Shown: positions 1-13,040, counted from the first letter of the stretch. The stretch is 64,000 bases of DNA from Acanthaster planci (GCF_001949145.1 NW_019091455.1:299017-363016); one strand, 5' to 3'. The notes: generated by a model not told the origin, from the sequence alone. Numbers and translations are program-made.

Positions 1-397
1 GGCAAGATATACAATTTATCTATTCAAAATACACCCTAGTAAATATTTCTTCATTTAATACTTACAAACAGCAAGCGTGATAGTCTCTCCATTTTATTTT
101 CTGAGAACAGTGGAGACAGTCGCGGTTTTGTGTGAGGATTAGTGCATACCACACATACAGTCTATTCATCAGGCAGCTGCAGTTTCAATGTGGGCCGGCT
201 GCTGGACATGGCTTTGCATACTGGGCATACCGCAGCCCAGCAGTAGCGGTCAAAAGAATCCCGGAGTTAAGCATTAAAACTTGAGATCAAGGCCATCCAC
301 ACATGACGGCATTGGCCAACCCAAGCTTGCAAAATTAATCTGAAGGGATTTGTGCTTTAGTCTCTGGTGAAAGCAGATACTGGCATTTCTTATTTAC

Positions 398-3300
398 CTG
401 CTGGAAGGGTACATTGTCTGGACACACGCGGTTCTTCTGTTGAAAGACAAACTTCATGGGAGTCTTTGGAAGCAAATACATCGGCGTTCATCTCAAATAT
501 CTATCACAAATGGTTCGGCTAAGGAAGAAAAGGTGCTGGCATGGCTGGAGTCAAGCAATATGGAAACAGTAAGGGAAAGATGAGATGAAAGCCATCATAC
601 CATAAAATATGAAATACAGCACGTTAACATTGAGAAATGTTGTGACTTTAGTCTCTTCATAAATGTGAATCATTCTTTCTACCAGTACGGTAGACTGACT
701 GGAAGTACAGATGTATGGTTATTAAGGGAAGTTAGGTTGTCATGGTGGTCCTTTCCTCGCCATTCACCCCCACAGCCATGGCTTGATTCCTTGCTCAGTC
801 CACATATGGAATGTGAATTGGGTTTTTAGTCCCCACCTTATTCCATTTTACCCAGAATATTCCTTGGCGGTTTTCCTCCCACCTCTAAATTGCTTCTAAA
901 CCAAACTCCAACTGCTTCTCACTGTCTCCTCTCCTCAGGTTTCTTCAGGTTTATGAGCTACGTGCGCCAGGCACCTTTGTGGGGTCCTTGGTTATAATTT
1001 CTGAAACGATTACACTGCCTTCTCTTATCCTCAAAATATTTCAGTACTTCCAAAATTGAACAACTCAACCTTTTTTTCCCACTTACGCACGAGTTCTCAG
1101 TCCAAAAAGGATACCCAAACCAAGGCATGCTTTTGTAATCCTCGTGAGTTTCTCCACATTCCGGAGATGCTGTTACCATTCACTGTCACAGATGCTGTTG
1201 TGTGGTCCTTGCCGAGTTTGATAGGCTGAGCAAAAATGGCCACAATCCGGCAAGGGTCTCGGCCAGCATACAAGAGACTTATGCTCTGGGGTTTGTCGGC
1301 TATTGAGAATACATGTACATACGTTGTTATTCACTAAAAAAAACAGACCTGCATATATGAAGCTGTTGCTGTTACAGTTTATCTCCTATGAGACCAGAGG
1401 GGAAGCCAACAAGGAATTACGATCAGCTAACTGATCACAAAATCAGTATTGTACCTATGCTCTGTCCTCAAGGAACCTGACAAATATGGCTCCACTAAGA
1501 CTCGTGGGAGCATGATGCAACTACACTGCATCTCTGTCGGGAAAATGTGTGGTTCTAAAAAAGAGTTTGAACACACCGGCTCTTTTTCAGAGCCGCACAT
1601 TCGCCCAAAACAGATGGTCAAACGGTATTACCGCAAAAGCTTTTGCTTGTAAACATGGCTTCAACCTCAAGAATTAGGGAGAGGGTTCAATAGTTGATTG
1701 AATTATTTGCATGTGTTGGTCCAATGAAATTTGACTTCACTTCATCAACTTAGTATAAAACTTATGACCTTTGACCTGTTTACTGACCTCTCCCAAGCAG
1801 CCATCTGTGGTAGAACCAGGCACTCTGGTCGTTGGGATCTGTGAAGAAAGCGTTCTGTACGAGTTCGTATTCTGAAATTAAAATAAAGAAGTCAAAGTTT
1901 GCTTCATGGTGTCAACAGAGAACATTTGAAAACCATGGAAACAGAACTTAGGAGGGAGCTACAATTAGTTTGTTACACTTAAACTAAAATTGTAATAATA
2001 ATAATTTATTCATTTATAAAGCCCAAATTTCATATAGATATATTCAAATGCGCTGTACAATGAGGACATTAAGCGTGGAACTGTGAATACATTTAAACAT
2101 GGTTGAGCCGATGGCATACAAGGGCGCCTCAGGCAGCTGCCAAACGACCCACATTCACCAACATCAGTAAAGGGGAGACAGTAAGAAGCAGTTACAGTTA
2201 TAGAGGTGGGAGGAAAACCCCAAAGGAATATTCTGAGTAAAACCCACGGAGTCAGGTAAGGACTGAAAACCCAATCCACATGTGGACCAGGCCGGGAGTC
2301 GAACCCGGGACCACAGAGGTGGAAGGCAAGGAAAGAACTACCTTGCCAATCTGACTCCCATTTGGCACTGTCTGTTTGTTTTCTAACTTCTTCCTGTTGG
2401 ATTAGAGTGGTCGGTGGATAGACAAAATTCACTGTAATTTTTTTCTGAAGCTAGCCACTGTGCGGTGTGCTATCATTGCAATAAAGCTAGATTATTGTAC
2501 ATGGCTAGTGTGTTCAAAAATTACAGCTTCATCAGAAACTAAATGTCTTGGCCCTTAAAAATAACCCAGTTCTTGGCCGTGGTATGTTATCTCAAAAATG
2601 AAAGGGACTCTGCCATCCTCAGCCCCACACCTTGCAGCAGGATGTCCTCCTTAACCCGCCCCTTGCTCTCCGGGTCCGGATGCAGCAAGGGCAGCAGCTT
2701 GCTGCGGTAGTGCCAGGAGGAGTAGTTGGAGAAGTTGCTGGTGATCTTGGCGTCGCTGAACTTGAGCTCCTCGGCCGGCTGGACCTTGGCCCTGGACACC
2801 ACGAAGCGACGGTAGTCCCAGCAATGAACTGAAGCAACGGTTTGGGCGAGAACCTTAGCATGATTATAATGCGACTGTTCATATAGCAGAGTGGGCAATT
2901 AAACACAGTGTACTCAATGTGTGAACAAATCTAAGTTTACACTATCAGCCTTTCACGTTAGTTTTACATATAAAGACCAAGACTGTCATTAAGAGAGTTG
3001 ATGTCACATTGATGGTGCTGTAAAAGCATACTCGTGACTGCTACAATGCAACTTTTGAGGTGTTAAGGCCCTCGTCAAGGAAACAACCAGACTCACAGTT
3101 CCGCTCGTCGTACTCCAGGTATTGATTGCACAGCGCCACCTCCCGTTTCCAGTCTGGTTCCGGCATGTGGTCCAGGACCCAGCCCCGGTGGTGCCACGAC
3201 CCGTAAGACTTGGGGTTGACCATCAAGCAGGACTCCAGGAACACCAGCTCCTTGCTGTATCGGTCCTGCATCTCCTGTGATTCCCTGAGATGTGACGGGG

Positions 3301-4462
3301 ACGGGGAAGAATGAGTTGTTTTGTTTCAATTCTTTCTTGTAAACTGTAATGAAACCAACGGTAGTTCTTCAAAACATGTTTAAAGTGCATGGTCACAGCA
3401 CAAGAATAAAGAAAAGTTCATTTTTGGAGTTGCAAGGAAAACCTTAGAATGGCACTTCAGGGAAAACCAAACCAGCCTTAGTTCCAAGACTCCCCTAAAA
3501 ATGGCCTTTCCATCATATTACAGATTCTGAAGTGAATACATGCATGTACATTTATTGGTCACTGTTTGAAGAATTTATATTCATGTATGTAAATGTTAAA
3601 CTTCAAGATCTCCACATGTGAGTCAAAAGGTATCACACAGTACAGCATACATTAATTCTTGCCTTCAAGATCTCTAGATCACAAGTGCTTGTGTAACAAG
3701 AAAGCTATGCCTCCCAAGTATTGACAAATATATAAAATGAAAACCTCCACACACCAGCCCTACAATATCCCCAATGTCAGCAAACCTGCTTTCAGCGAGA
3801 TTCAGGAATATTTCCCGGCGGTAATTCCAGAGAGAGTAGAAGTCCGGGTTGGCTGAGAGCAGTTGGCTGGTAAGCTCCAGGGCTTCATCATCAAACTCTC
3901 CGTCCTTCCTCTAGGAGAGAGGAATAATCAACAAAATGAAAGGCAAAGGCTTCAGGGAAGCAACGACTGAAAAGGTATGGAGAAAGACCATATCTCACCG
4001 TTCCACTCAACCATACAAAATTTAACAAATAAATCTAGCAAAAATACAGCTTTAAGAGCTATGACATTTAGACAAAGCAACAAATAAAAACCATGAGAAG
4101 AATTCCATGCGTGGACATCTCTAATTTATTCCTGCAGTAATTATCAGAGGACATGTCCTCCAAAGTCAAATCAAGCGGGCAATTACTGCAGCATTCACTT
4201 AGAAAACACCTGAAATGTTCACACCAGTCTCATTTACAGAGTTCCCGCACAGGGTGTGAAGCGATGTCTGGCCTGGGTGTAGAACTCTTTCCAAAAGTCG
4301 CATTTTTAATCATGAACTGAGAAAGTCTTTGTAGTTTTGGTCTGTCCAAACCTTTTGAAACACCCTCTGTGTTGCCCCAGTGTATAGTTTAAGCTTCTTC
4401 TCTCTTTCCTTCCTCTTTGCTTCTTGCTGCTCGGCTGTAGTCTTCACTTTGAGTCGCCCGTG
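398..4462 (-). CDS. RABGGTA: Rab geranylgeranyltransferase alpha subunit, partial (7 exons)
   Basis: Alpha subunit of Rab geranylgeranyltransferase (GGTase-II), which with the beta subunit and Rab escort protein attaches geranylgeranyl groups to C-terminal cysteines of Rab GTPases in the cytosol. Exons in transcript order on the minus strand: 4462-4352, 3910-3786, 3284-3097, 2828-2631, 1871-1788, 1299-1115 and 500-398. All junctions keep phase with GT-AG borders. The first listed exon opens with [18 protein letters not shown] directly after a CAG acceptor, so the initiator ATG lies in a separate, unidentified upstream exon. Five prenyltransferase-alpha repeats are visible, with cores such as [34 protein letters not shown] and SAWFYHRW. 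Exon 1299-1115 matches the C2-like insert of animal RABGGTA ([16 protein letters not shown]). Exon 500-398 is weaker; it is supported by phase and equal spacing to the human QKECVLL region. The leucine-rich-repeat C-terminus lies off the left edge. It is divergent from OTUD6B. Confidence 0.93.
735..990 (+). mobile_element. tRNA-type SINE copy (head to core)
   Basis: Plus-strand copy of the SINE family also seen on the minus strand at 1990-2365. Shared blocks in the same order are a TGGATTGGGTTTT-like block, CAGAATATTCCTT, GGTTTTCCTCCCACCTCT, and CTGCTTCTCACTGTCTCC. It lies between RABGGTA exons 500-398 and 1299-1115. The 5' tRNA-like head is degenerate here. The family assignment comes from internal comparison only; ends are approximate. 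Confidence 0.6.
1990..2365 (-). mobile_element. tRNA-derived SINE with TAA-repeat tail
   Basis: Read on the minus strand, this copy has a tRNA-like head with a good Pol III box B (GGTTCGACTCC within CCCGGGTTCGACTCCCGG, near 2290-2312). A body with GGGGTTTTCCTCCCA follows. The 3' end is AT-rich and runs into a TTATTATTATTA tail (plus strand 1993-2008). This head-body-tail order is the standard plan of tRNA-derived SINEs. It sits in a RABGGTA intron. Confidence 0.7.
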
Positions 4463-4645
4463 CTGAGTTGATAAAAAGCAAGCCACATTGACAACAGTTT
4501 TTACGCCAACATCGTGTACTGTACAGTTTAACCCATGCAATGTGAAAAGCTGATGTGTAACTAGGCCTACTGGACCTGCTGGATGTGGAAAACATTGCTG
4601 TATTCCAGCCCATCACAAGTCCCTGTAAGTCTACTACACGTCATT

Positions 4646-5110
4646 CAGTCTTGAGCCAATTCACAAGCTATTCAAATGAGCTGTGACAAAAGCACTGGAG
4701 TAACTACAGAATGCAGGGCCACATGCAAATATGCCCCCGAGAATCACTGGCTACGATATCGTGTCCAATCTGTAGTCTGGTCGTAACAAAGTGGTTTTAG
4801 GAAGTGTGCACAAAGTGAACGGGAAGAGGGCGAAAAAATATTGAAGTCCAAACCGAGTAGGCTACCTGGTTGGGGGCTACGTGGCCGAGATGTCAAAAGC
4901 GTTCTCTTTGAGAGTGGAGCAACACAAAATGAATGGAGATGGTCGAAAAAAGTCTAAATCCAAACCGAGTACCTGGTTAGTGACTACGTGGCTATGATGA
5001 CCCCCTCTTGAAGTAGCAAAGGAAAAACACCCTCTTTTATTACACATGACCTTGGACCTCATAGCTGGTTACAAGGTGGAAGGGCTGAGTGGCCACGTAT
5101 TCTATAGTTT
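4646..5110. other. Divergent spacer, RABGGTA side
   Basis: No gene is seen. At 4646-4715 there is a decayed fragment of the dispersed repeat whose core reads CACAAGCTGTTCAAATGAACTG, also found near 19720, 21620 and 56690. At 4817-4893 and 4923-4998 two imperfect direct copies of a unit share TCCAAACCGAGTA, CCTGGTT and CTACGTGGC. The RABGGTA initiator exon and promoter should lie in or beyond this spacer, but I could not place them. Confidence 0.5.
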
Positions 5111-6974
5111 TGTTAAGCCCCAACGATAGCGTCTGTCCCAACTATAGCTGGGACAGTCCTAGCCAAAGTGGACTCCTTAGATGTCAGACAACTCGACCAT
5201 TTGCCAACTCAACTTCGGACAACTCGACCGTTGAGACAACTCAACCGTTTGTCAATTTGTCCATTACGACAACTCGACTTTGACAGAGGAACAACTCAAC
5301 CAGTGAGATCTGTAAACGTAATGCAGTCGTTTTCCCAGTTCCAGATTGCAAAAATTATTCAGTCAGATTGCAGCTACAAAATATCCTTAAATTCCAGTGA
5401 AATACGGTCACCATCCACCTTGTGTGCTAGAGATGCTACCAAATTAATTTCAAATTTTAAACTTTTAATTCGAACATACAGGATTGACGAAAGTGGCGAC
5501 ACTTTTCCTCGTTCTGGATCGGTTTCCGGAAAGTATCCATGCGAGCGGCAAATCTATTTTCAGCAAGAACCATTGTAAAAAGCTTATTTTCTAATGAAAA
5601 ATTTCTTAGTTTAGAGAAAATTACTTTAAGAAAAAAGAATTCCAATGAATTTTAAAAAGTGTATCTTGTGTAAATTTCGACTCAATTTTCTGAACAGCTG
5701 CACAGCGTGAGCCATTAACGATACTACCTCGTGCCACACAGTTGACAAACCCATTGCATCATTTCTGCAATGTGCGTATATAGTAAGACGAGTTCACAAA
5801 GTATATTGCGTGCATGCACTTAATGCGTGATCCAAAACTAGGAAACAATATGGTTTTCAGCCAATTTTAATCAAACCCAACACTGAAAGTCATTTTGATT
5901 AAACAGACATTAGATGCAAAGGTTTATATGACTGTTAAGTATGAAAAAGTATTTGGGATCACTCGTGGTGAGTGACATATCGCCCTGTAACTATTCGTCA
6001 ATTTTTTTCCGCAACCATAATTTTTGAAAAAGCCATTCACAAATGTCTAAGTGCAAATCAGAAATCTGGCCAAAAAAAATTAATTTTCTAGAAATTTTCT
6101 AAATACAAGTTTTGTTCAACAAGAAGCTTTACATTTCACCTCTAACCAGAACCTGTCCGAGAATGTAGAACAGAAGGCTAACACAAAGGAAGTAGGTTTT
6201 TATTTAAAGCGATCCAGAACTAGGTATATTCGTGGCTGGGTCAGTGTGGGTGCAAGATCGATTGATTGTGCAAAGATTGACTTACTGCGGAAACCATTTT
6301 TATAATAACTCAGAAATTACATGTAGGCTTGTCTATCAACTACATGAAATTCCATACCATTATTAGGGCATCGTATTTCATGGTATTTCAGGAGACAACT
6401 GGGCTGAGCGGACAGTGTCCTAACGGATGACTTGACTCAACAGACGACTTGTCTCAACGGTCGACTTGTCTCTCCCTTTTACGCATGGACGGTCGATTTG
6501 TCTCAACGGTCGAGTTGTCTACAGTCCAGTTATCTACAGTCGAGTTGGCAATGGTCAAGTTGTGCGGACCCCAACTCCCTGACCATACTACGTCAGTCGT
6601 AATGAAATGAAGACAACGCCCAACCTGGGCTAGGACAGTCCCAACTGTAGTGCTGCAGTTGTACTGGCCCAACTATTGTTGACCAATTTCTGTACAAAAA
6701 TTCTCAACCTTATCCAAGTTTATGCATCTCACACTTGACACAATTCATCTAAAATATGGCAATCCGTCTATGACATGCATGACATTATAAACAATATGAC
6801 TTTGGTACATGCTGGGCACATGCACACTACCCCCAGAACTGTGGGGACCGACGTCCGCTCCTCTCCCACACTGCAGGACCTCTGTGCTGTAGTTGGGCTG
6901 GCCCAACTATACCACTCTAGCTGGGACGGTCCGAACTATAGTTGGGACTGATGCCATGTTGTTGGGGCGTAACA
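5111..6974. mobile_element. Foldback-like element with subterminal repeats
   Basis: The outer ends are inverted copies: TGTTAAGCCCCAAC at 5111 matches the reverse complement of GTTGGGGCGTAACA ending at 6974. The similarity runs on for about 50 bp, including GTCCCAACTATAGCTGGGAC. Inside each arm are many short copies of an ACAACTCGACC-type motif. They read one way at 5185-5305 and in reverse orientation (GGTCGAGTTGTC) at 6430-6560. No transposase is visible in the 1.86 kb, so it looks non-autonomous. No clear target-site duplication was found. It separates the divergent RABGGTA and OTUD6B genes. Confidence 0.6.
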
Positions 6975-7405
6975 GTTGTTGTACCAGAGCCGTCCTTTGT
7001 CAGTGTTAACCATGTTACTTCTGACTGGACTTGTGAGGTCCGGTTTCGCTTGTGAAACTGAATGAAAGGACTTATAGTGGACTCGAATACAACACTAGTG
7101 GAAAACTGTATTTTTCAGAGAGTAGCTCTCCTGTGACACTGGTTTTACATCTTGTGCATGATAACCTATCCTATGGAAATATTTGTTGAACAAAAAAGCT
7201 ATCCTGCACTTCACAAATACAAACCATTTTGGAGAGCAGTCTTCTCGCCACCACCACCGCCTCATATGAGTCACGCTGAGCATGAATGAATTTATTGCCC
7301 TTTAACCCTTGGAAATATCATCCTACAGTTCATGTTACCCTTCGCTTTTTTATTTCATTACTTTTAGTATCGACACCAACTGTGGGATTTACGCGTGATA
7401 TTAAA

Positions 7406-10400
7406 ATGGCAGACAAGGGACCGAACGGTGAAGAAACTCTTCAGCAGAAACATCGAAAGGAGAGAAAAGAGCTCCAAGGTAAGTCGTTTAGAATTTTACC
7501 ATTCAAGCATTTACAGCTAAATGGATACTTGAAAATTGTGTAACCACTTTGTAAACATTTCGTTTGTGCTGTCAATGTTGCAATTGTTGTGGGTATGCAT
7601 TGTGTTGTTTGTAAGGGAGAAACCGTATAATTCCGACACTTCTAATGTTAAGCTGCTTCGAATAGAAAGACCCCACAGGAATGCCAAGCAGCCTTACTGG
7701 TAGTTTTCCAGCCTGTCATCCACAGTTGTCCCAAACCGACGCTATTCTGCTGTACTGACTGACTGGTTATCATGGCTAGAAAAGAGTTAACTTCCACAGG
7801 CCAACATCCTGATCATACAGTCGACTCTCATTATAAAGAACACTTTCTTGAATTCTTATGTTTTTCTTTGTTTTTCCACTCCTCTTATAACAAAATTCTG
7901 ATTATAACAAAGTAATTTGTCTGGTCCCTGCAACTTTGTTACGAGAGTCGACTGTACGTGTAGGCCCTACATCATGTACATGAGCATGATGAGCACTGCT
8001 TGACACCCTGTCAATGTCATGCCTGTGCACAAACCCAATGAGACTAGACAGGTCTGAAAAATTGTAAGTGCTATCTTAAGCAAATACTTCAACATTTGCC
8101 CTGCTACATTTGACTCTTCAGGACATTTTGTTGCTTTTATCCTATTTGCAGGCACAACTTTGCGTGACCTTAGGTCAGTGCTAAGTGAAAACAAATGCAT
8201 TTTACGTTACTTTGCATGGCAAAAGTGCACCACACTGGCTGGAAGTCATGCAGTTCACATCCTCCTATAGGTCACTGCAGGGGAAAAATCAGTGCCGTTC
8301 GTTAATGGAATTCTTTCCCAGTCGGCATTGAACATGGGGATATATTTATACTTGATTCCCCTTTCAGAGGGGATGAGTATGTGAGGTAATCAGTTTGGCA
8401 GTCAGCCATAAAGGCCTGCATATGCTTGCAGTTCCATCCGTGGGTCACATTGGCAGACTGCCAAATTCTTTCGCACCTAAAAGTCACAGTATTATCCTTT
8501 CATGGTTTAAATCAAATCCTTAGTTAAATTACAGGTTATTTCTGCTTTTTTATGGTCCATGGCTTTAGAGGAGTTCTTTTGGGAGGAAGAGAAGTCCAAA
8601 ATTACACAAGGTCTGAATTCCATCTTGTGAATGGTTTCACAAAGAGTTCACAATGCAGGCATGGAACCAGATGAAGATTTGTCATAATGTACTTCTGAGC
8701 ACCCAACAAACAACTGGGTATATTCAGTTCTCCTGGTGGTACTATAACCAAAACATATCTGGACTATTCCATTGTCCAGATATCCACTGCCAAAATTACA
8801 TGAAGATATTCAGAGCATTTTGGGGCAGCTTCCCAAAAGAGAAAAAAATGACATCCTCATGTTACAATGTGCATGAAAATGTGAAATGTTCCTGTGTTCT
8901 TGGTCTAGCTCAGATACAAGCATTGAAGCGCTCAATTCCTAAAGGAGATAAGAAGAAGAAGAAGGAAGTGACAGCAGAAATCGCCAATCTAGAATCGGAC
9001 CTCAATCAAAGGCAAGAAGAGGAGCTTGGTGCGTTTAGAGAAGCAGAGAAAGGGGACACAGATGCTGAGACAAAGGTAGAAAGGATGCGCCAGTGGTTTG
9101 GTCTTTCGTATTGCCCGTTTCCAAACCTACATGTATCGTTCAGTTCTTACCCCGGGGTCGTCATGCTGTGCTGCATGAAACTTTTATGACCCAAGTTTAT
9201 CCACTGCCCCAACATTGTCCAGTGCCAAGTGGGGGCATGCTTTACTTTCTTGGCGCAGGTGGGCATGCCCCAACCGTGAAAGAAACACTGAGTTAGAGGG
9301 CATAGACAAGCAAGAAATACCATGAATATGAACATGTACTGAAAATAAAATACTGGGATGCCAGTCTTCAGGCCGTAGCCTGATTGCGGCCTTTTTCACT
9401 TGCAGTGTTGGGCCGATTTCAGGCCCTGATAAGGTATATGTAGGCTTCTCCAGCCTTCATCTTAGGCTCTGGACAAGAATATGCCACGCATCTCTGAAAA
9501 ATACGAGGAAAGAAGCCAAATTAAGTGATAAAAATGATAGAGTATGAGATATGAGGGGAGGAAGGATGACAGCAAAATCAGTGGAATGCAGCGATGTCAG
9601 TAAGACATGAATTAGCCACGTTATTAGGCCATCTTGACTATTACAGTAGAGTTTGTAAAAGCCCTCTTCACGAGTGGTAAAGCCCAGGTCTCAAGTTGTA
9701 TCTGTTTGTCCTCCTTTTGTATTCAATTCTGCTGGGTAACCTAAACTGGGTAAGACCAATTTTGTTGACCCCAACTTGGCACTGGACATGGTTTGGGCAG
9801 TTGACAGAGAAATGTGAAACTTCAAAAGTGAAGCAAGGTCATTACAAAGTTAGACTATTCTGAACATCGTTGACACACCGTGTTGATGTCTTTATGCATA
9901 CTAACCTGTTTCCCAATTCCACTGCAGGCCAATGAGAGCTTACCGGAGCAAGTCAGCAACCTGAGCATAGGAGAGAGTACAAATACACAACCCACCCGAA
10001 TAAGCAAAGCGCAAAAAAGACGGGTGAGTATCCCACCACAAGAGGGGCTTTGAACCGTTGGCCAGTGAATAGAATTCAAGCATGAGTTTTAAAGGGGCAT
10101 GGTATTGTTGAGCAGGGATGCTGAAAGAAATTGATTGTGGTTTAGTTGGAGCTTAAATGTCAAGCAGTTGGCCGAGATACGTTGGGAGTGAGCTCAGGCC
10201 ATCACGGGAGGAGGTCAGACCCCAGACAAAATGCTTGTAGAAGACCATTCTTGAGACCAGTCACGAGTCACAATGAACAGTGACAAAGCAATGCTTTAGT
10301 GGCAGTTCGTTTGAGGAACTTGTGACTGGAATTCATGACTGGAATTCAGATTGGAGGTCTCACAATGGACAATCTGGTGGTCTCGTGATGGTCTCACAGG

Positions 10401-13040
10401 GTCTCTGCTGACTGGAGGTCTCACGATGGACATCTGGTGGTCTCATGAGGGTCTCACAGGATCTCTGCTGTGAAACTGCGAGGCACACAGTATCTTTCTG
10501 TTCTATTTTGTATTTGTTTACATCCTCAACCCTGTCTCGTTCCTCTCTGAATTTGGAATTTCCTTTTCCATGTGACCAGGACAAGAAAGCGGCCAAGGAG
10601 AAGGAATGGGAGGCTAGGGCTGCAGAAGATGCAGCCAACTTGGAGTTCAGCTCCAGGAGGATCGAGGAGAAGAAGATTGAGGCTCTGTTAGCTGAGAGAG
10701 GGCTGCGAGTCAAGGAGGTAATCTCCAAGTAACAGTTTAACCCATGAACGGGTTTGTAAGTGGAGGGTTCTCCTTTGTCCTTATTGAATTGATTTTTGTG
10801 TTTTTCTGTCTTTTTTTCTGTCTTTCTGTCTTTAGATATCTTCAGATGGACATTGCCTATACAATGCAGTGCAGTATCAGCTTCAATTACATGGACGGCA
10901 GGTTAGTAAATTAAACCAAGTCATTCAATAGTGGTCATGTTTTTTTTCTGTCCGGTGTATATCATTTAAACAATTAGACAGAAGACCAAAGTTGGTTAGA
11001 TATAGGTACATGTAGGTTTTATATGGGTAGTCACTTGTGGTGGGGTATTAAGCTGGTCTGCAAATTATCTTTCAAAAAAGTAATATTAAAATCAAAAATA
11101 AGGTTAACTTAAGGTCCATTTGAAGGATTACATTGCATGGAACCCTCAATTGCAGTTTTCCTTTGTGTTATAACAATGAGTGTAATTGATTTACTGTACA
11201 GGTTTCAATGCAGCAATTGAGGGAACAGGTTGCCGATTACATGCTGGCTCATGCCGACGATTTCATGTACTTCCTCTCCATGCCAGACTCGGGAGACCCG
11301 TATACATCAGGTGAGTGGCAGTAGATTCCAGCCAGGGACACGTCTTACTGAAATTGCATCACTGCACAATTTGTGTCAGTCGTTAGTTGGAAGGTGTTTC
11401 AGAAGAGTTACTTCTTTGGGTAAAGAAAGAGTCTTGGTGTGTCAGACAGCGGTATAAGTTAAGTTGCACCAGAAATGGTAACCTGGAAATTTATGCTGTG
11501 TTTAAGTAACTGGCAATGTCCTTCAAGATAAATGAACAATAGACTGCTTGAGGTAAAAGGGTTGATCAGGTTGGTTCAATTTATTTTTCTTATTCAGTTG
11601 GAACTGTGTCAATATTATCTCAAGACATGCTCCTGGGACTTACGTTTGCTTTAGTGAAGGCGGATTCCTTCAGGTTGGAGTTGCTTAAGTCTTACACAAC
11701 AAAGTTAAACTGGGAACCAACTTTTTTTTTCAATCATCGGTTTGTTGTCTTTGATCTGTTTGACAGAGGAATACGAGAAATACTGCAGAGATATTGCCAC
11801 CACTGCAGCTTGGGGAGGTCATCCCGAGGTGAGGCATCTATTGCTGTAGGAACTTGTGCCAGAATTACACAATGACTCTCGTGAATATGACTGGCTAAGA
11901 TGAATATTGTACCTGTTAAGATCAAAGTGTTGTCTTTCTGTTGCGATCGAATCAGGAGGAATCACAAGTGAAAATACTGAAAATATTTGATTTCGTCCAG
12001 TTGCCCGGTGCACAGTCAGATCTGTGCAATTCTAGAGTGCATAGCACTCTAAACTGCACCAACAATGGTCCGGTGAGCCGGCCAAAATTGGAAACGTGTA
12101 CAATAGGGCTTAGAAGTTGTTCAAACTAGGCTCATGCTGTCCCATCTGCTCAATCTTTAAAGGCATTCCAAGCCAAGCCTTTGATATCATTTTTCTCCGG
12201 AAGGCTTGTGAAAATCCGCCGTCTCCTTGTTATTGAGGTTTCATCGTGATTTGTTGTCTTATGAAGTTTTTGTCTGTGTTCACAGATCAGTGCAATGGCT
12301 CATATCTTCAAGTTACCCATTCAAGTGGTTCAGGCAGACAGTCCCGTATTAACCATTGGGGAAGAGTTCCAGCAAGAGCCGCTTGTTCTGTCGTGAGTAG
12401 TCATCAAGAGTGTCTGTCAACAGGGAAAGCCAATGACGTTCTCCTCCTCGAGAACAGGGAAAAATTTATGGACGTGTAAAGCAAATTTTCATGCCAAGGT
12501 GTTCTGACCTTGAGAAATGTTTTGAAGCCATGCTGTCTTGTGGCTTGAGCCGAGGGCTCCTTCAGGGATGGTCTTACTACAGAGACTGAATGTTCATGGC
12601 TAAAGACTTCCTCCAATCAGGACCGTTGGCCAAACAAATGAATAATCGGCTTGCCTGCTGTCTAGCCAACAGTGCACAGAGATCTTTGGGCGTGTTCATC
12701 CCCACCGTCTTGCAGGTTTAACTCGTCTGGCACAGCCATCCCCAGATTTTTAATTTGGTCACTTTAAGATAGGTTTAAAAGATTAGATTTGGGAAGAATC
12801 TGGTGAGATCAAAGACTTTCATACTGAATGGCACTCTACTGGACATCTCTGGGTGACAAGAATGTGTTTGTAGTTACTTGTTTTTCTACCTGTTCCCACA
12901 GGTATCACCGACATGCATATGGATTGGGAGAGCACTACAATTCCACAACACCCTCATCACCTGCAGTCGGCCAACAGGCTGATCAGCAAGATCAACAAGA
13001 TCAACAGGATCAACAAAATCAACAGGATCAAGCATTATAA
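7406..13040 (+). CDS. OTUD6B: OTU domain deubiquitinase 6B (9 exons, complete)
   Basis: Cysteine protease of the OTU family; the vertebrate OTUD6B proteins are deubiquitinases linked to translation and proteasome control. Exons: 7406-7478, 8909-9075, 9928-10023, 10580-10717, 10836-10901, 11202-11310, 11767-11828, 12286-12392 and 12902-13040. All have GT-AG borders and continuous phase, totalling 957 nt (318 residues plus stop). The N-terminal half is charged and probably coiled-coil (HRKERKELQ, KGDKKKKKEVTAEI). The catalytic loop DGHCLYNA gives Cys165 as nucleophile, with Asp162 nearby. The C-terminal catalytic histidine is His284 in GLGEHYN. The protein ends in a Gln/Asp tail encoded by imperfect CAACAGGAT repeats (about residues 290-316), absent from human OTUD6B, which is otherwise of similar length. 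The start is the first ATG in the exon and gives MADKGPNGEE. Confidence 0.95.
7818..7954. mobile_element. Tc1/mariner-pogo-like MITE, TA target site
   Basis: A 137-bp element in OTUD6B intron 1. It begins CAGTCGACTCTC and ends GAGAGTCGACTG, perfect 12-bp terminal inverted repeats that extend imperfectly into TTATAA/TTGTTA. It is flanked by TA on both sides (7816-7817 and 7955-7956), as expected for the Tc1/mariner superfamily. It has no coding capacity. Confidence 0.75.
10250..10470. repeat. GGTCTC-rich repeat with 60-bp tandem duplication
   Basis: In OTUD6B intron 3. Two adjacent copies of a unit of about 60 bp (roughly 10353-10411 and 10412-10470) each begin GGAGGTCTCAC and end GGGTCTCTGCTG-like. 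The upstream part (GAGTCACAATGAACAGTGACAAAG) resembles the core of the dispersed GGTCTTGTG family, so this is probably a diverged copy of that family. Confidence 0.5.

Noticed and set aside
2260-2330. A functional tRNA gene suggested by GGTTCGACTCC
   Set aside because: No acceptor stem or full cloverleaf can be drawn and the sequence continues into a SINE body and TAA tail.
5111-5305. CRISPR-like or satellite array from repeated ACAACTCGACC motifs
   Set aside because: Spacing is irregular, units are degenerate, and the motifs are mirrored at the other end of the element, so they are subterminal transposon repeats; the genome is animal.
8653-8908. Upstream extension of the second OTUD6B exon to an ATG at 8653
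   Set aside because: Frame and phase from exon 1 (ending CTCCAAG) join exactly at the TAG acceptor before 8909, restoring the conserved ELQAQIQALK-type junction; upstream residues show no OTUD6B similarity.
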